Assembly: GCA_900543085.1 (NCBI GenBank)
Contig: UQQF01000001.1
Span: 62,001-126,000 of the forward strand
Direction: 5' to 3'
DNA length: 64,000 bases
DNA from: an uncultured Eubacteriales bacterium
GTDB lineage: Bacteria > Bacillota > Clostridia > Oscillospirales > Oscillospiraceae
Below, piece after piece: positions 26,602 to 34,376 of the stretch; position 1 is the first letter of the stretch; each line of letters starts with the position of its first letter. Position numbers and translations under genes: made by a program. A model generated the notes under the pieces. It saw nothing but the letters and a program-made list of their open reading frames with translations. It was not told the DNA's origin and searched no databases.

Positions 26602-27333
26602 TCAGTTATCCCAGTTGTGCCAGACGTTCTGCACGTCGTCATTGTCCTCGAACATGTCTATCATTTTCTGCATGTTCTTGATGTCGCCCTCGTCGGTGAG
26701 GGTGATGTAGGTCTGAGGCACCATCTCGGCCTGGGCGCTGAGCAGCTCATAGCCGTGGCCGGTGAGGTACTCGGCTACAGCCGCGACGTCGTCAGGCTCG
26801 GTGTAGACGGAGAAAATCTCGCCGTCCTGCTCCATATCGGAGGCGCCGGCCTCGAGCGCGTCTTCCATCATCTTGTCTTCCTCGATGTCGCCGTCCTCGT
26901 TGTTGACGACGATCACGCCCTTCTTGTCAAAGCTCCAGCTCACGCAGCCGGTCTGACCCATGTTGCCGCCGTTCTTGTCGAAGGCGTGGCGGACGTCGCT
27001 GGCCGTGCGGTTGCGGTTGTCGGTCATGGCCTCGACTATGACGGCGACGCCGCTCGGACCGTAGCCCTCGTAGGTGACGGACTCGTAGTTGTCCGTGCTG
27101 CCGCTGCCGAGCGCCTTGTCAATGGTGCGCTTGATGTTGTCATTGGGCATGTTGGCCGCCTTGGCCTTGGCAATGACGGCGGCGAGGCGGGAGTTGTTGG
27201 CAGGGTCGCCGCTTCCGCCCTCTTTGACCGCGACTATCATCTCGCGGGCTATCTTGGTAAAGGCCTGGGCGCGCTTTGCGTCCTGTGCGCCCTTGGTCTT
27301 CTGTATATTATGCCACTTGGAATGTCCCGACAT
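26602..27333 (-). CDS. YebC/PmpR family protein
   Basis: 243 residues. MSGHSKWHNIQKTKGAQDAKR is the family N-terminus; KEGGSGDPANNSRLAAVIAKAKAANMPNDNI and YEGYGPSGVAVIVE follow. Members were described as DNA-binding regulators; more recent work links them to translation through difficult Pro-rich stretches. It is the first minus-strand gene of the window, alone between its own promoter and a shared terminator. Confidence 0.94.
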   Translation of the reverse strand: MSGHSKWHNIQKTKGAQDAKRAQAFTKIAREMIVAVKEGGSGDPANNSRLAAVIAKAKAANMPNDNIKRTIDKALGSGSTDNYESVTYEGYGPSGVAVIVEAMTDNRNRTASDVRHAFDKNGGNMGQTGCVSWSFDKKGVIVVNNEDGDIEEDKMMEDALEAGASDMEQDGEIFSVYTEPDDVAAVAEYLTGHGYELLSAQAEMVPQTYITLTDEGDIKNMQKMIDMFEDNDDVQNVWHNWDN

Positions 27334-27369
27334 ATTGTCAACCCCTGTATCGTATAATTTGCGCCAATT

Positions 27370-27398
27370 ATTTTAGCACTTTTCGCGACAATTTGCAA
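27370..27398 (-). promoter_or_regulatory. SigA-type promoter of the yebC gene
   Basis: On the minus strand TTGCAA (27398-27393), a 17-base spacer and TAAAAT (27375-27370), about 37 bases before the ATG. Confidence 0.65.
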
Positions 27399-27466
27399 TA
27401 TATATTCTCGAGCGCGGCGAAGTAAATTTGCGTTTTATACACACTTTAGCGCGTTAAATGCCGGAC

Positions 27467-27495
27467 TTGCAATTCATGAACTCGTCTGCTATCAT
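27467..27495 (+). promoter_or_regulatory. SigA-type promoter of the P-loop/kor operon
   Basis: TTGCAA at 27467-27472 and TATCAT at 27490-27495 with a 17-base spacer; ATG follows at 27545. Confidence 0.65.
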
Positions 27496-27544
27496 TATTT
27501 ATAGTTTTTTCCGACTCAAAGTCGGCGCAGGGGACGGTGACAAT

Positions 27545-28255
27545 ATGTCTGATTCGTATGTGGGATACCTCGGAGGAGCCAAAAATATCGTTTTTTTGGG
27601 CGAAGCTGGCTCAGGAAAAACCGAGACGTCCGTCAACCTGGCTCTCGGCCTTGCGCGCGAAGGCGTAAGGAAGGTACACTTTTTCGACATGGATCAGACC
27701 AAGCCGCTGTTCCGCGCGCGCGACTGCGAGGACGAGTTGGAGCGGGAAGGCGTCGTCTTCCACTTCCAGAGCCAGTACCTTGATGCTCCGACGGTGGCCT
27801 CCGGCGTCATAGAGACGCTGCTGGACGCCGAGAGCACGGTGCTGATGGACGTGGGCGGCGGCTCGCACGGCTCGCACATGATAGGCCAGTTTTCCCATGT
27901 GCTCAACCGTGACGATGCCAGGGTGCTGTACATAGTCAACCCCTACCGGCCGTGGTCGCGCTCGCTTTCCGACATTGAGGCCACCGTCGGCCGTGTGGCC
28001 GGCGCCGCAAGGCTCAGCAAGCTCCATCTCGTTGCCAACCCGAATCTTGGCCCTGACACGACCGCCCAAGACGTTGTGGAGGGTCTGGAGAGGTTCAAAG
28101 CCCTGTTCCCGGAAGAAAAACCGGACTTTGTCTGCGTTCTGGACAGGCTTTGCGCCGAAGTGGCAGAGCTTGTAAGGGAGCCCATCCTTCCCATACGGCT
28201 CAACACCTTGCCGGAGTGGTTGGGAGGTTCCGGCGAGGTAGACACCCACAAATAA
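27545..28255 (+). CDS. P-loop nucleotide-binding protein, ParA/CobQ-like
   Basis: 236 residues. Near the N-terminus FLGEAGSGKTETSVNLALGLA is a Walker A of the MinD/ParA/Mrp type, followed by a DMDQTKPLFRAR segment in which the first Asp fits Walker A'. ILMDVGG...GSH fits Walker B. The function is not known; these ATPases often precede 2-oxoacid:ferredoxin oxidoreductase genes in clostridia, and the short spacing to the ferredoxin gene (19 bases) indicates a shared operon. The start at 27545 is preferred over an upstream ATG at 27458 because the family starts near the P-loop and the upstream part lies over the promoter. Confidence 0.75.
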   Translation: MSDSYVGYLGGAKNIVFLGEAGSGKTETSVNLALGLAREGVRKVHFFDMDQTKPLFRARDCEDELEREGVVFHFQSQYLDAPTVASGVIETLLDAESTVLMDVGGGSHGSHMIGQFSHVLNRDDARVLYIVNPYRPWSRSLSDIEATVGRVAGAARLSKLHLVANPNLGPDTTAQDVVEGLERFKALFPEEKPDFVCVLDRLCAEVAELVREPILPIRLNTLPEWLGGSGEVDTHK

Positions 28256-28274
28256 GGATAGGAGAGTGGTCAAC

Positions 28275-28493
28275 ATGCCGAAAGGCAAAGTGGAAATTTA
28301 CACCGAAGCCTGCAAGAGCTGCCTCTACTGCGTCAACACGTGTCCCAAGCACGTCCTGGGCACCACCAGCGCAGTGAACTCCAAGGGCTATCAGTACGCA
28401 GTGCCCGTCAATCCGGACGACTGCATAGGCTGCGCCATGTGCGCTACGATCTGCCCCGACGCGGCGATCACCGTCTACAGGGAGGCGAACTGA
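28275..28493 (+). CDS. 2-oxoacid:ferredoxin oxidoreductase, delta (ferredoxin) subunit
   Basis: 72 residues. Two 4Fe-4S motifs, CKSCLYCVNTCP (near 14-25) and CIGCAMCATICP (near 51-62), carry electrons from the catalytic subunits to free ferredoxin. AGGAGAG is 8 bases before the ATG at 28275. It stands first in a delta-alpha-beta-gamma operon. Confidence 0.92.
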   Translation: MPKGKVEIYTEACKSCLYCVNTCPKHVLGTTSAVNSKGYQYAVPVNPDDCIGCAMCATICPDAAITVYREAN

Positions 28494-28494
28494 C

Positions 28495-29577
28495 ATGGCT
28501 GAGAAGATATTCATGAAGGGCTGCGAGGCCGTCGCCGAAACCGCCATACGCGCCGGCTGCCGTTTCTTTGCCGGCTATCCCATCACTCCGCAGAACGACG
28601 TGCCCGAGTATTTCGCCCGCCGTATGCCCCAGGTGAACGGCGTGTTCATCCAGGGCGAGAGCGAGGTCGCCTCCGCCAACATGGCCTACGGCGCTGCCGC
28701 GGCCGGCGTGCGCAGCATGACCAGTTCCTCCAGCTGCGGCATATCCCTCAAGAGCGAGGCCATCTCCTGGATGGCCGGCGCGCGTCTGCCCGTAGTCGTC
28801 GCCAACTTCCAGCGCGGCGGCCCCGGCATAGGCACCATCCAGCCCGCACAGCAGGACTACAACCAGGCCACCAAGGCCAGCGGCAACGGCGGCTTCCGTA
28901 TGCTCGTGCTCAGCCCTTCCACACTGCAGGAGGCCGTGGACATGACCTGGGAGGCCTTTGAGCTGGCCGACAAGTACTCCAACCCCGTCATCCTCCTCAT
29001 GGACGGCTTCACCGGCACCATGATGGAGCCCGTGGTCCTGCCCGAGCCGCTCACGGACGAGCAGGTGGCCGCCATCCGCGCGACCAAGACCTGGGCCGCC
29101 CGCGGCAAGCACGGCGCCAAGGAGCAGCACAAGGTCATGTGCGGCCCCGGCCTCGACACCCGTATAAGCCAGATGCAGATGAACATCCAGGCCGACGAGA
29201 TGTACAAGAGCTGGCAGACCACCGAGGTAGACTACGAGGAATACCTCACTGAGGACGCCGAGATCATCATAACCGCCTACGGCATCTCCGGCCGCATCGC
29301 CAAGAGCGCCGTCAAAATGCTCCGCGAGGAGGGCATCAAGGCCGGACTCATCCGTCCGAGAAAGGTGTATCCGTTCCCGGCCGTCGCCTATGAGAAGCTC
29401 CCGCTTGAGAAGCTGCGCGGCATAGTCTGCGCCGAGATGAGTATCCCGGCACAGTTTGCCGACGACGTCGCAAATGTCGTCCACGGCAGGACAAAGATAG
29501 TCACCGCCCTGTCTTCCGGCGGCGATGTGCTCGACCGCTCCACCATTCTGGACGCGGCTCGCAGCCTGATGAAGTAA
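28495..29577 (+). CDS. 2-oxoacid:ferredoxin oxidoreductase, alpha subunit
   Basis: 360 residues. The N-terminal domain is the pyrimidine-binding half (FFAGYPITPQNDVPEYFARRMPQ, GESEVASANMAYGAAAAG), followed by the domain II TPP transketolase-like region. NFQRGGPGIGTIQPAQQDY is conserved in the KorA/VorB group. The enzyme oxidatively decarboxylates a 2-oxoacid to acyl-CoA and reduces ferredoxin. The substrate (2-oxoglutarate, branched-chain, or pyruvate) is not certain; length and separate subunits fit Kor or Vor. Confidence 0.92.
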   Translation: MAEKIFMKGCEAVAETAIRAGCRFFAGYPITPQNDVPEYFARRMPQVNGVFIQGESEVASANMAYGAAAAGVRSMTSSSSCGISLKSEAISWMAGARLPVVVANFQRGGPGIGTIQPAQQDYNQATKASGNGGFRMLVLSPSTLQEAVDMTWEAFELADKYSNPVILLMDGFTGTMMEPVVLPEPLTDEQVAAIRATKTWAARGKHGAKEQHKVMCGPGLDTRISQMQMNIQADEMYKSWQTTEVDYEEYLTEDAEIIITAYGISGRIAKSAVKMLREEGIKAGLIRPRKVYPFPAVAYEKLPLEKLRGIVCAEMSIPAQFADDVANVVHGRTKIVTALSSGGDVLDRSTILDAARSLMK

Positions 29578-29590
29578 GGAGGTCTGTGCA

Positions 29591-30331
29591 ATGATGGAAA
29601 AAGTCTATTCCCGTCCCGCGGGAATCTTTGAGGGCGCAGTCACCGGCTTCTGCCCCGGCTGCATGCACTCCAGCGTGTGTAAAATAGTCTGCGAGGCTCT
29701 TGAAGAACTCGGTCAGCTCGACAACGCCTGCTACGTCCAGGGCGTCGGCTGCTGCGGCCTCGCCGTGACGTATTTCGATATGGACACTGTCGCGGCTCCT
29801 CACGGCCGCGCCTGCGCCATCGCCAGCTCCTTCAAGCGCTGCAGCCCCGAGACGCTGGTGTTCACCTATCAGGGCGACGGCGACCTGGCCGCCATCGGCC
29901 TGGCCGAAACCATGAGCGCCGCCAACCGCGGCGAGAACTTCACTGTCATCTTTGTCAACAACGGCATATACGGCATGACCGGCGGCCAGATGGCGCCCAC
30001 GACCCTGCTCGGCGCCAAGACCACGACCACGCCCTATGGCCGCAACGAGGCCGAGCACGGCGCGCCCATGCACATGTGCGAGCTTATAAACCAGCTCGAC
30101 GCTCCCGCCTACATCGCCCGCGTCACCGCCGCCGACGTGCCGAACGCCCGCAAGGCCAAGGCCGCCGTCAAGAAGGCCTTCCAGTACCAGCTCGAGGGCA
30201 AGGGCTTCAGCTTTGTCGAGTTCGTCTCCAACTGCCCGACCAACTGGGGCATGAGCCCGCTGGAGAGCCTTGACCACGTCCACAACGTAGTGCTCAAGGA
30301 GTTCCCGCTCGGGGAATTCCGCGCGAAGTGA
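29591..30331 (+). CDS. 2-oxoacid:ferredoxin oxidoreductase, beta subunit (TPP-binding)
   Basis: 246 residues. CPGCMHSSVCKIVCEAL, GVGCCGLAVTYF and GDGDLAAIGLAETMSAANR (the GDG...N TPP/Mg motif, with NNGIYGMTGGQMAPT) are the beta-subunit signatures of the Kor/Vor type. GGAGG lies 7 bases before the ATG. Confidence 0.93.
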   Translation: MMEKVYSRPAGIFEGAVTGFCPGCMHSSVCKIVCEALEELGQLDNACYVQGVGCCGLAVTYFDMDTVAAPHGRACAIASSFKRCSPETLVFTYQGDGDLAAIGLAETMSAANRGENFTVIFVNNGIYGMTGGQMAPTTLLGAKTTTTPYGRNEAEHGAPMHMCELINQLDAPAYIARVTAADVPNARKAKAAVKKAFQYQLEGKGFSFVEFVSNCPTNWGMSPLESLDHVHNVVLKEFPLGEFRAK

Positions 30332-30345
30332 GAGGGGGAGCGAAC

Positions 30346-30906
30346 ATGGAAAAATCCTTCATCATTGCCGGTTTCGGCGGTCAGGGCGTCATGGTCGCCG
30401 GCCAGCTCCTGAGCTACACCGCCTGTGAGACTACCGACAAGTACGTCACGTATTTCCCCAGCTACGGCGCTGAGATGCGCGGAGGCACGGCCAACTGCTA
30501 CGTCGTCATCTCCGACGACCCGGTCGGCGCGCCCAAGGTCAACCAGGCAGACTACGTCGTCTGCCTCAACGACCCGAGCATGGCCAAGTTCAAGGACGCG
30601 GTCGTGCCCGGAGGCACCATCTTCACCAACAGCTCCGTCGTCACGATAGAGCCTACCCGCGACGATATCCACGTCGTCAAGGTCGACGCCGGCTCCATCG
30701 CCATAGAGCTGGGCAACCCCAAGGTGCTGAACCTCGTGATCGTCGGCGCGATAATCGGCTACACCGAAATCCTGCCCACCGAGAACGTGCTCCAGACCGC
30801 TTTCAAGAAGCTCGGCTCCAAGCGTCCCGAGCTGAACCCGATAAACGAGGCCGCGTTCCGCCGCGGCTGGGAGATCGGTCACGCCACAAAGGAAGCCCAC
30901 GTCTGA
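30346..30906 (+). CDS. 2-oxoacid:ferredoxin oxidoreductase, gamma subunit
   Basis: 186 residues. FIIAGFGGQGVMVAGQLL and PSYGAEMRGGTANCYVVIS match the gamma domain that binds CoA. The ATG at 30346 follows GAGGGGGAG; an upstream in-frame ATG at 30328 is less likely. It is the last gene of the operon, followed by a terminator. Confidence 0.93.
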   Translation: MEKSFIIAGFGGQGVMVAGQLLSYTACETTDKYVTYFPSYGAEMRGGTANCYVVISDDPVGAPKVNQADYVVCLNDPSMAKFKDAVVPGGTIFTNSSVVTIEPTRDDIHVVKVDAGSIAIELGNPKVLNLVIVGAIIGYTEILPTENVLQTAFKKLGSKRPELNPINEAAFRRGWEIGHATKEAHV

Positions 30907-30919
30907 TTATTAAGTGAAT

Positions 30920-30952
30920 AAAAATTCCGGGTCAGCCGACCCGGAATTTTTT
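30920..30952 (+). terminator. Rho-independent terminator of the kor-type operon
   Basis: Stem AAAAATTCCGGGTC / GACCCGGAATTTTT with an AGCC loop and T run. Confidence 0.92.
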
Positions 30953-30975
30953 ATTTGCCTCCGTGCAAAAAAAGC

Positions 30976-31004
30976 TTGACGCGGACGCGGGAGTATAGTA
31001 GAAT
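30976..31004 (+). promoter_or_regulatory. SigA-type promoter of the DUF2325-DUF3793-flavodoxin genes
   Basis: TTGACG at 30976-30981 and TAGAAT at 30999-31004 with a 17-base spacer, followed by a 100-base leader. Confidence 0.75.
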
Positions 31005-31053
31005 CAAAACATAAATTAGTCGCCGCTAACCATATGGCGGCAATTCATTTGAT

Positions 31054-31078
31054 ATATAGTTAGATATCACTAACTAAT
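31054..31078 (+). promoter_or_regulatory. Candidate operator (inverted repeat) in the DUF2325 leader
   Basis: TAGTTAG and CTAACTA flank ATATCA in the leader downstream of the promoter, a perfect 7-base inverted repeat with 6-base spacing. An additional TTAGT/GCTAA pair lies near 31015-31030. The sequence resembles the half-sites of DtxR/IdeR-type boxes (TTAGGTTAG...CTAACCTAA) but with wider spacing. A DtxR-family gene lies nearby, so it may be its target; this is inference. Confidence 0.45.
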
Positions 31079-31105
31079 ATGCCCAGCTATAGAAAGGAAG
31101 GGACT

Positions 31106-31393
31106 ATGAGCGTCGTTATTGTTGGCGGGAATGAACGCATGGCCGGACAGTATGAGAGCATCTGTCGCGAGCACGGATACAAGGCAAAGGTGTTCACCAA
31201 AGAGCACGGTTCACTCAAGAAGAAGCTTGGAACGCCGGATCTGCTGATACTTTTCATCAGCACTGTCTCGCACAAGATGGTGCTCAGCGTCACACAGGAG
31301 GCGAAGAAGAACGACGTGCCCGTGGCTCGGGTCATGACCAGCAGCGCCACGGCTCTGCGTGCAACGCTCCAGGAGTACGGCAGGGCGGTGTGA
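31106..31393 (+). CDS. DUF2325 protein
   Basis: 95 residues. SVVIVGGNERMAGQYESICREHGYKAKVF is the DUF2325 start, with a Rossmann-like glycine segment, ending with VPVARVMTSSATALRATLQEY. DUF2325 proteins are small proteins of unknown biochemical role. A GAAAGGAAGGGA sequence precedes the ATG at 31106; an ATG at 31079 is possible but has no ribosome-binding site. The next gene follows after 3 bases. Confidence 0.85.
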   Translation: MSVVIVGGNERMAGQYESICREHGYKAKVFTKEHGSLKKKLGTPDLLILFISTVSHKMVLSVTQEAKKNDVPVARVMTSSATALRATLQEYGRAV

Positions 31394-31396
31394 TAT

Positions 31397-31951
31397 ATGT
31401 GCCTTGAGAAATATCTTGTCGAACAGTGCGCGCCGACTCTGGCCTCGCTGAAGACCGGATCGCTTTTCGGCGTGATCGAGGACGACGCCGGCGAGCTGAC
31501 GCGCCAGGTGGCCGAATGGCAGGCGCAGCTGGCTCCCAAGGGACTGATACTCACCATATTGAGATACCGCCGCGGGAGGGCGCTTATCTACATGGGACGC
31601 CTTTCGCAGCTCAAGCGCGACCTGGCCTGTCCCGGCGCTGAGGAGCTGCTGCGCTCCTGCGGCTATGAGCACGAAAACACCGAGGACATCCTCCGCCAGC
31701 TCCGCAGGCGTGTCTGCACCTGTGAAAGCTTTCCGCACGAAATCGGCCTGTTTTTGGGCTATCCTCTGACAGATGTGCTGGGATTCATACAAGACGGCGG
31801 AAAAAACAGCAAGTGTACGGGCTACTGGCAGGTGTACGGAGATGAGCAGGACGCCCAGCGGCGCTTCAAAAGCTATCGCAAGTGCAGCGAGGTCTACATC
31901 CGGCTCTGGAACCTGGGCAGGAGCGTGCAGCAGCTTACAGTAGCGGCGTGA
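31397..31951 (+). CDS. DUF3793 protein
   Basis: 184 residues. Conserved DUF3793 features are CLEKYLVEQCAPTLASLKTGSLF at the start, the LRYRRGRALIYMGR segment, LLRSCGYEHE, and FPHEIGLFLGYPLTDVLGFI near 115-134, then WQVYGDEQDAQRRFKSYRKC. Function is unknown; the family is found mostly in anaerobic Bacillota near flavodoxin and iron transport genes, as here. Confidence 0.85.
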   Translation: MCLEKYLVEQCAPTLASLKTGSLFGVIEDDAGELTRQVAEWQAQLAPKGLILTILRYRRGRALIYMGRLSQLKRDLACPGAEELLRSCGYEHENTEDILRQLRRRVCTCESFPHEIGLFLGYPLTDVLGFIQDGGKNSKCTGYWQVYGDEQDAQRRFKSYRKCSEVYIRLWNLGRSVQQLTVAA

Positions 31952-31966
31952 GAATACATAGTATTC
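31952..31966 (+). promoter_or_regulatory. Short palindrome upstream of the flavodoxin gene
   Basis: GAATAC ATA GTATTC is a perfect 6-base inverted repeat with a 3-base spacer, starting just after the DUF3793 stop and about 40 bases before the flavodoxin ATG. A possible operator or chance palindrome; no promoter is obvious here. Confidence 0.3.
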
Positions 31967-32006
31967 GTACGCCATATTCATCAATATCAAGAAAAGAGGT
32001 ACAAGA

Positions 32007-32429
32007 ATGAGCAAAATTGCAGTCGTATACTGGAGCGGAACCGGCAACACCGAGGCCATGGCCAACAAGGTTGCCGAAGGAGCCAGATCCGCTGGAGCTG
32101 AGGCGGCGGTCTTGACCTGCTCCGAATTTGACGCCGGTAAGGTGGCGGATTACGACGCCATAGCCTTCGGCTGCCCCGCCATGGGCAGCGAGCAGCTGGA
32201 GGAGGATGAGTTCGAGCCTATGTTCGAGTCCTGCAAGGCCGCACTCAAGGGCAAGAGGATAGCTCTATTCGGCTCCTACGGCTGGGGAGACGGGGAGTGG
32301 ATGCGCACCTGGGAGAATACGGCGAAGGGCTATGGCGCCGTCCTGGCCGGCGAGAGCGTGATATGCACCGACGCCCCCGACGAGGAAGCCCAGGCCGCCT
32401 GCGAGGCGCTGGGAAAAGCGCTCACATAA
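32007..32429 (+). CDS. Flavodoxin
   Basis: 140 residues. IAVVYWSGTGNTEAMANKVAEG is the FMN-phosphate loop; the 50s loop (AFGCPAMGSEQLE) and 90s loop (FGSYGWGDGEWMRTW) complete the flavin site. Flavodoxin replaces ferredoxin as electron carrier when iron is short. Placing it in a DUF2325-DUF3793-flavodoxin unit next to a DtxR regulator fits metal-responsive control. AAGAGGT lies 7 bases before the ATG. Confidence 0.95.
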   Translation: MSKIAVVYWSGTGNTEAMANKVAEGARSAGAEAAVLTCSEFDAGKVADYDAIAFGCPAMGSEQLEEDEFEPMFESCKAALKGKRIALFGSYGWGDGEWMRTWENTAKGYGAVLAGESVICTDAPDEEAQAACEALGKALT

Positions 32430-32435
32430 TACAAC

Positions 32436-32480
32436 GCGACACAGCCGCCCTTGTACAAAGGGCGGCTGTGTCGCATTTTT
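32436..32480 (+). terminator. Rho-independent terminator after flavodoxin
   Basis: A 17-base stem GCGACACAGCCGCCCTT / AAGGGCGGCTGTGTCGC followed by ATTTTTAT. Confidence 0.92.
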
Positions 32481-32510
32481 ATACACTAAATATCCACAAT
32501 GAAAGCAAAC

Positions 32511-32541
32511 GCCCCGAACGGAAAAAATCGGGGCTTGTTTT
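32511..32541 (+). terminator. Second terminator between flavodoxin and the DtxR-type gene
   Basis: GCCCCGA / TCGGGGC stem with a 10-base loop, followed on the plus strand by TTGTTTTT. It ends at the stop codon of the convergent gene and may also close that transcript. Confidence 0.6.
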
Positions 32542-32942
32542 TACGCCTGCCCGTCGCCCTTTTCTTTAAGCAACTCGCTCATGGTGGTGACGTGGCGTTT
32601 GAGCGCGTCAAAAGTCTCGCTGCTGATAACGTGCTCCATACGGCAGGCGTCCTCGGCGGCGACCTCAGGGTCGACGCCCATTGAAGCAAGCCAGGAGGAG
32701 AGGAGAGTGTGACGCTCATATATCTTCTCGGCAATCTCCAGCCCCTTGTCGAGCAGGGTAATATTGCCGTCGTCATCGACCTTGATATATCCCCCGAGGC
32801 GGAGATTCTTCATCGCGACACTGACGCTGGGCTTGGAAAAATTCATCTCATTTGCAATATCTATGGAGCGCACTATCCCCTTGCGCTTGTGAAGGACGAG
32901 AATTGTCTCGAGATAGTTTTCGGCTGATTCCTGAATTTTCAT
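32541..32942 (-). CDS. DtxR/MntR family metal-dependent regulator
   Basis: 133 residues. The winged-helix N-terminus (IQESAENYLETILVLHKRKGIVRSIDIANEMNFSKPSVSVAMKNL) is followed by the metal-sensing dimerisation part with LEIAEKIYERHTLLSSWLASMGVDPEVAAEDACRMEHVISSE. The Glu and His residues of the primary metal site (ERH; ACRMEHV) are present, with a Cys in the second position. There is no C-terminal SH3 domain, so it is of the short MntR-like type. It faces the flavodoxin unit and could bind the inverted repeats there. Confidence 0.9.
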   Translation of the reverse strand: MKIQESAENYLETILVLHKRKGIVRSIDIANEMNFSKPSVSVAMKNLRLGGYIKVDDDGNITLLDKGLEIAEKIYERHTLLSSWLASMGVDPEVAAEDACRMEHVISSETFDALKRHVTTMSELLKEKGDGQA

Positions 32943-33038
32943 TTGCTGAGCCTCACTTGCAAATTTTTAAGTATTTTAGCACAATATACTCCAAAACGCA
33001 AGCACGCCGGAGAATTACTGTCCATATAAAAAGTCCGC

Positions 33039-33067
33039 TTGTCCAAAGGCGAGAGCCGAGGTATAAT
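33039..33067 (+). promoter_or_regulatory. SigA-type promoter of tgt
   Basis: TTGTCC at 33039-33044 and TATAAT at 33062-33067 with a 17-base spacer; about 100 bases of leader follow. Confidence 0.75.
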
Positions 33068-33173
33068 TTTACTGTAGTTCGTACCTCTCCGCAGGGCGGA
33101 CGGAACAAACGGGATTGACAAGAGGGAGCCCGGAATATAAACTATACGCTGTTAAAACTCAGGAGGGATGCTC

Positions 33174-34304
33174 TTGTTCAAAGTAATAAAGCAGGAGGGG
33201 CGCGCCCGCAGGGGCGAGTTCACCTGCCCGCACGGCACCGTGCAGACGCCGGTTTTCATGAACGTCGGCACGCAGGGCGCGATAAAAGGCGCGCTGTCCG
33301 CGCGGGACTTGAAGGAGATAGGATGCCAGATAGAGCTGTCGAACACCTATCATCTCCACGTCCGCCCGGGAGACGAGCTCATCAAATCGCTCGGCGGGCT
33401 GCACAGATTCATGACCTGGGACGGACCGATACTCACGGACAGCGGCGGCTTCCAGATATTTTCCCTGGCGGAGCTGCGCAAAATAGGGGAGGACGGCGTG
33501 CGCTTCAACTCCCACGTCGACGGACGGCACATATTCATGGGTCCTGAGGAGAGTATGCGCATACAGGCCAACCTGGGCAGCGACATAGCCATGGCCTTCG
33601 ACGAGTGCATCAAGATACCCTCGCCCTACGACTACGTTAAGGCCTCGTGCGACCGCACCGTCCGCTGGCTGGAGCGGTGCAAGGCCGCGCTGGAGCGCTA
33701 TAACGCCGAGCCTGATGCCGTCAACCCGGGACAGGTGCTTTTCGGCATCAACCAGGGCGCGGTGTTCCACGACATCCGCGTGGAGCACATGAAGCGCATA
33801 GCCGAGCTGGATCTCGCCGGATACGCCATAGGCGGACTTGCGGTTGGCGAGACCGCGCAGGAGATGTACGACACCATAGAGGCCGTGGAGGAGCACATGC
33901 CCAAGGACAAGCCCCGCTATCTGATGGGCGTCGGCACGCCCGGCAACATCCTGGAGGCCGTCAGCAGGGGAGTGGACTTCTTCGACTGCGTTATGCCCGC
34001 CCGCAACGGCCGCCACGGGCACCTGTTCACCTGGCGCGGCATCATCAATATCAAGAACGCGAAGTACGAGCGCGACGAGTCGCCCATAGACCCGGAGTGC
34101 GGCTGCCCCGTGTGCCGGCGATACTCCAAGGCGTACCTGCGCCACCTGTTCAAGGCCGAGGAAATGCTCGCCATGCGCTTCGCCGTGACGCACAATCTGT
34201 GGTTCTACAACAACCTCATGCAGCGCATCCGCGACGCCCTTGACGCCGGAAGCTTCGAGGCCTTCCGCAGGCAGTACAGCGCAGTCCTCGACACCAGAAT
34301 ATAA
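33174..34304 (+). CDS. tgt: tRNA-guanine transglycosylase
   Basis: 376 residues. It exchanges the G34 base for a queuine precursor in tRNAs with GUN anticodons. FMNVGTQGAIKG near the N-terminus, MTWDGPILTDSGGFQIFSL near 80-98 (the nucleophile region), GGLAVGE near 220 and the zinc site CPVCRRY...H (near 310) are all seen. TTG at 33174 is chosen because AGGAGGG at 33161-33167 has proper spacing to it, while the ATG at 33168 directly abuts that Shine-Dalgarno sequence; the protein then begins MFKVIKQEGRARRGEF, as in other bacteria. Confidence 0.95.
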   Translation: MFKVIKQEGRARRGEFTCPHGTVQTPVFMNVGTQGAIKGALSARDLKEIGCQIELSNTYHLHVRPGDELIKSLGGLHRFMTWDGPILTDSGGFQIFSLAELRKIGEDGVRFNSHVDGRHIFMGPEESMRIQANLGSDIAMAFDECIKIPSPYDYVKASCDRTVRWLERCKAALERYNAEPDAVNPGQVLFGINQGAVFHDIRVEHMKRIAELDLAGYAIGGLAVGETAQEMYDTIEAVEEHMPKDKPRYLMGVGTPGNILEAVSRGVDFFDCVMPARNGRHGHLFTWRGIINIKNAKYERDESPIDPECGCPVCRRYSKAYLRHLFKAEEMLAMRFAVTHNLWFYNNLMQRIRDALDAGSFEAFRRQYSAVLDTRI

Positions 34305-34309
34305 AATCC

Positions 34310-34338
34310 TTGCAATTTTGAAAATAACGGGTTATAAT
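34310..34338 (+). promoter_or_regulatory. SigA-type promoter of yajC
   Basis: TTGCAA at 34310-34315 and TATAAT at 34333-34338 with a 17-base spacer, close after the tgt stop. Confidence 0.75.
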
Positions 34339-34376
34339 CTACACACTGTATCATTTGGCTGGAGGTAAGCAAACAC

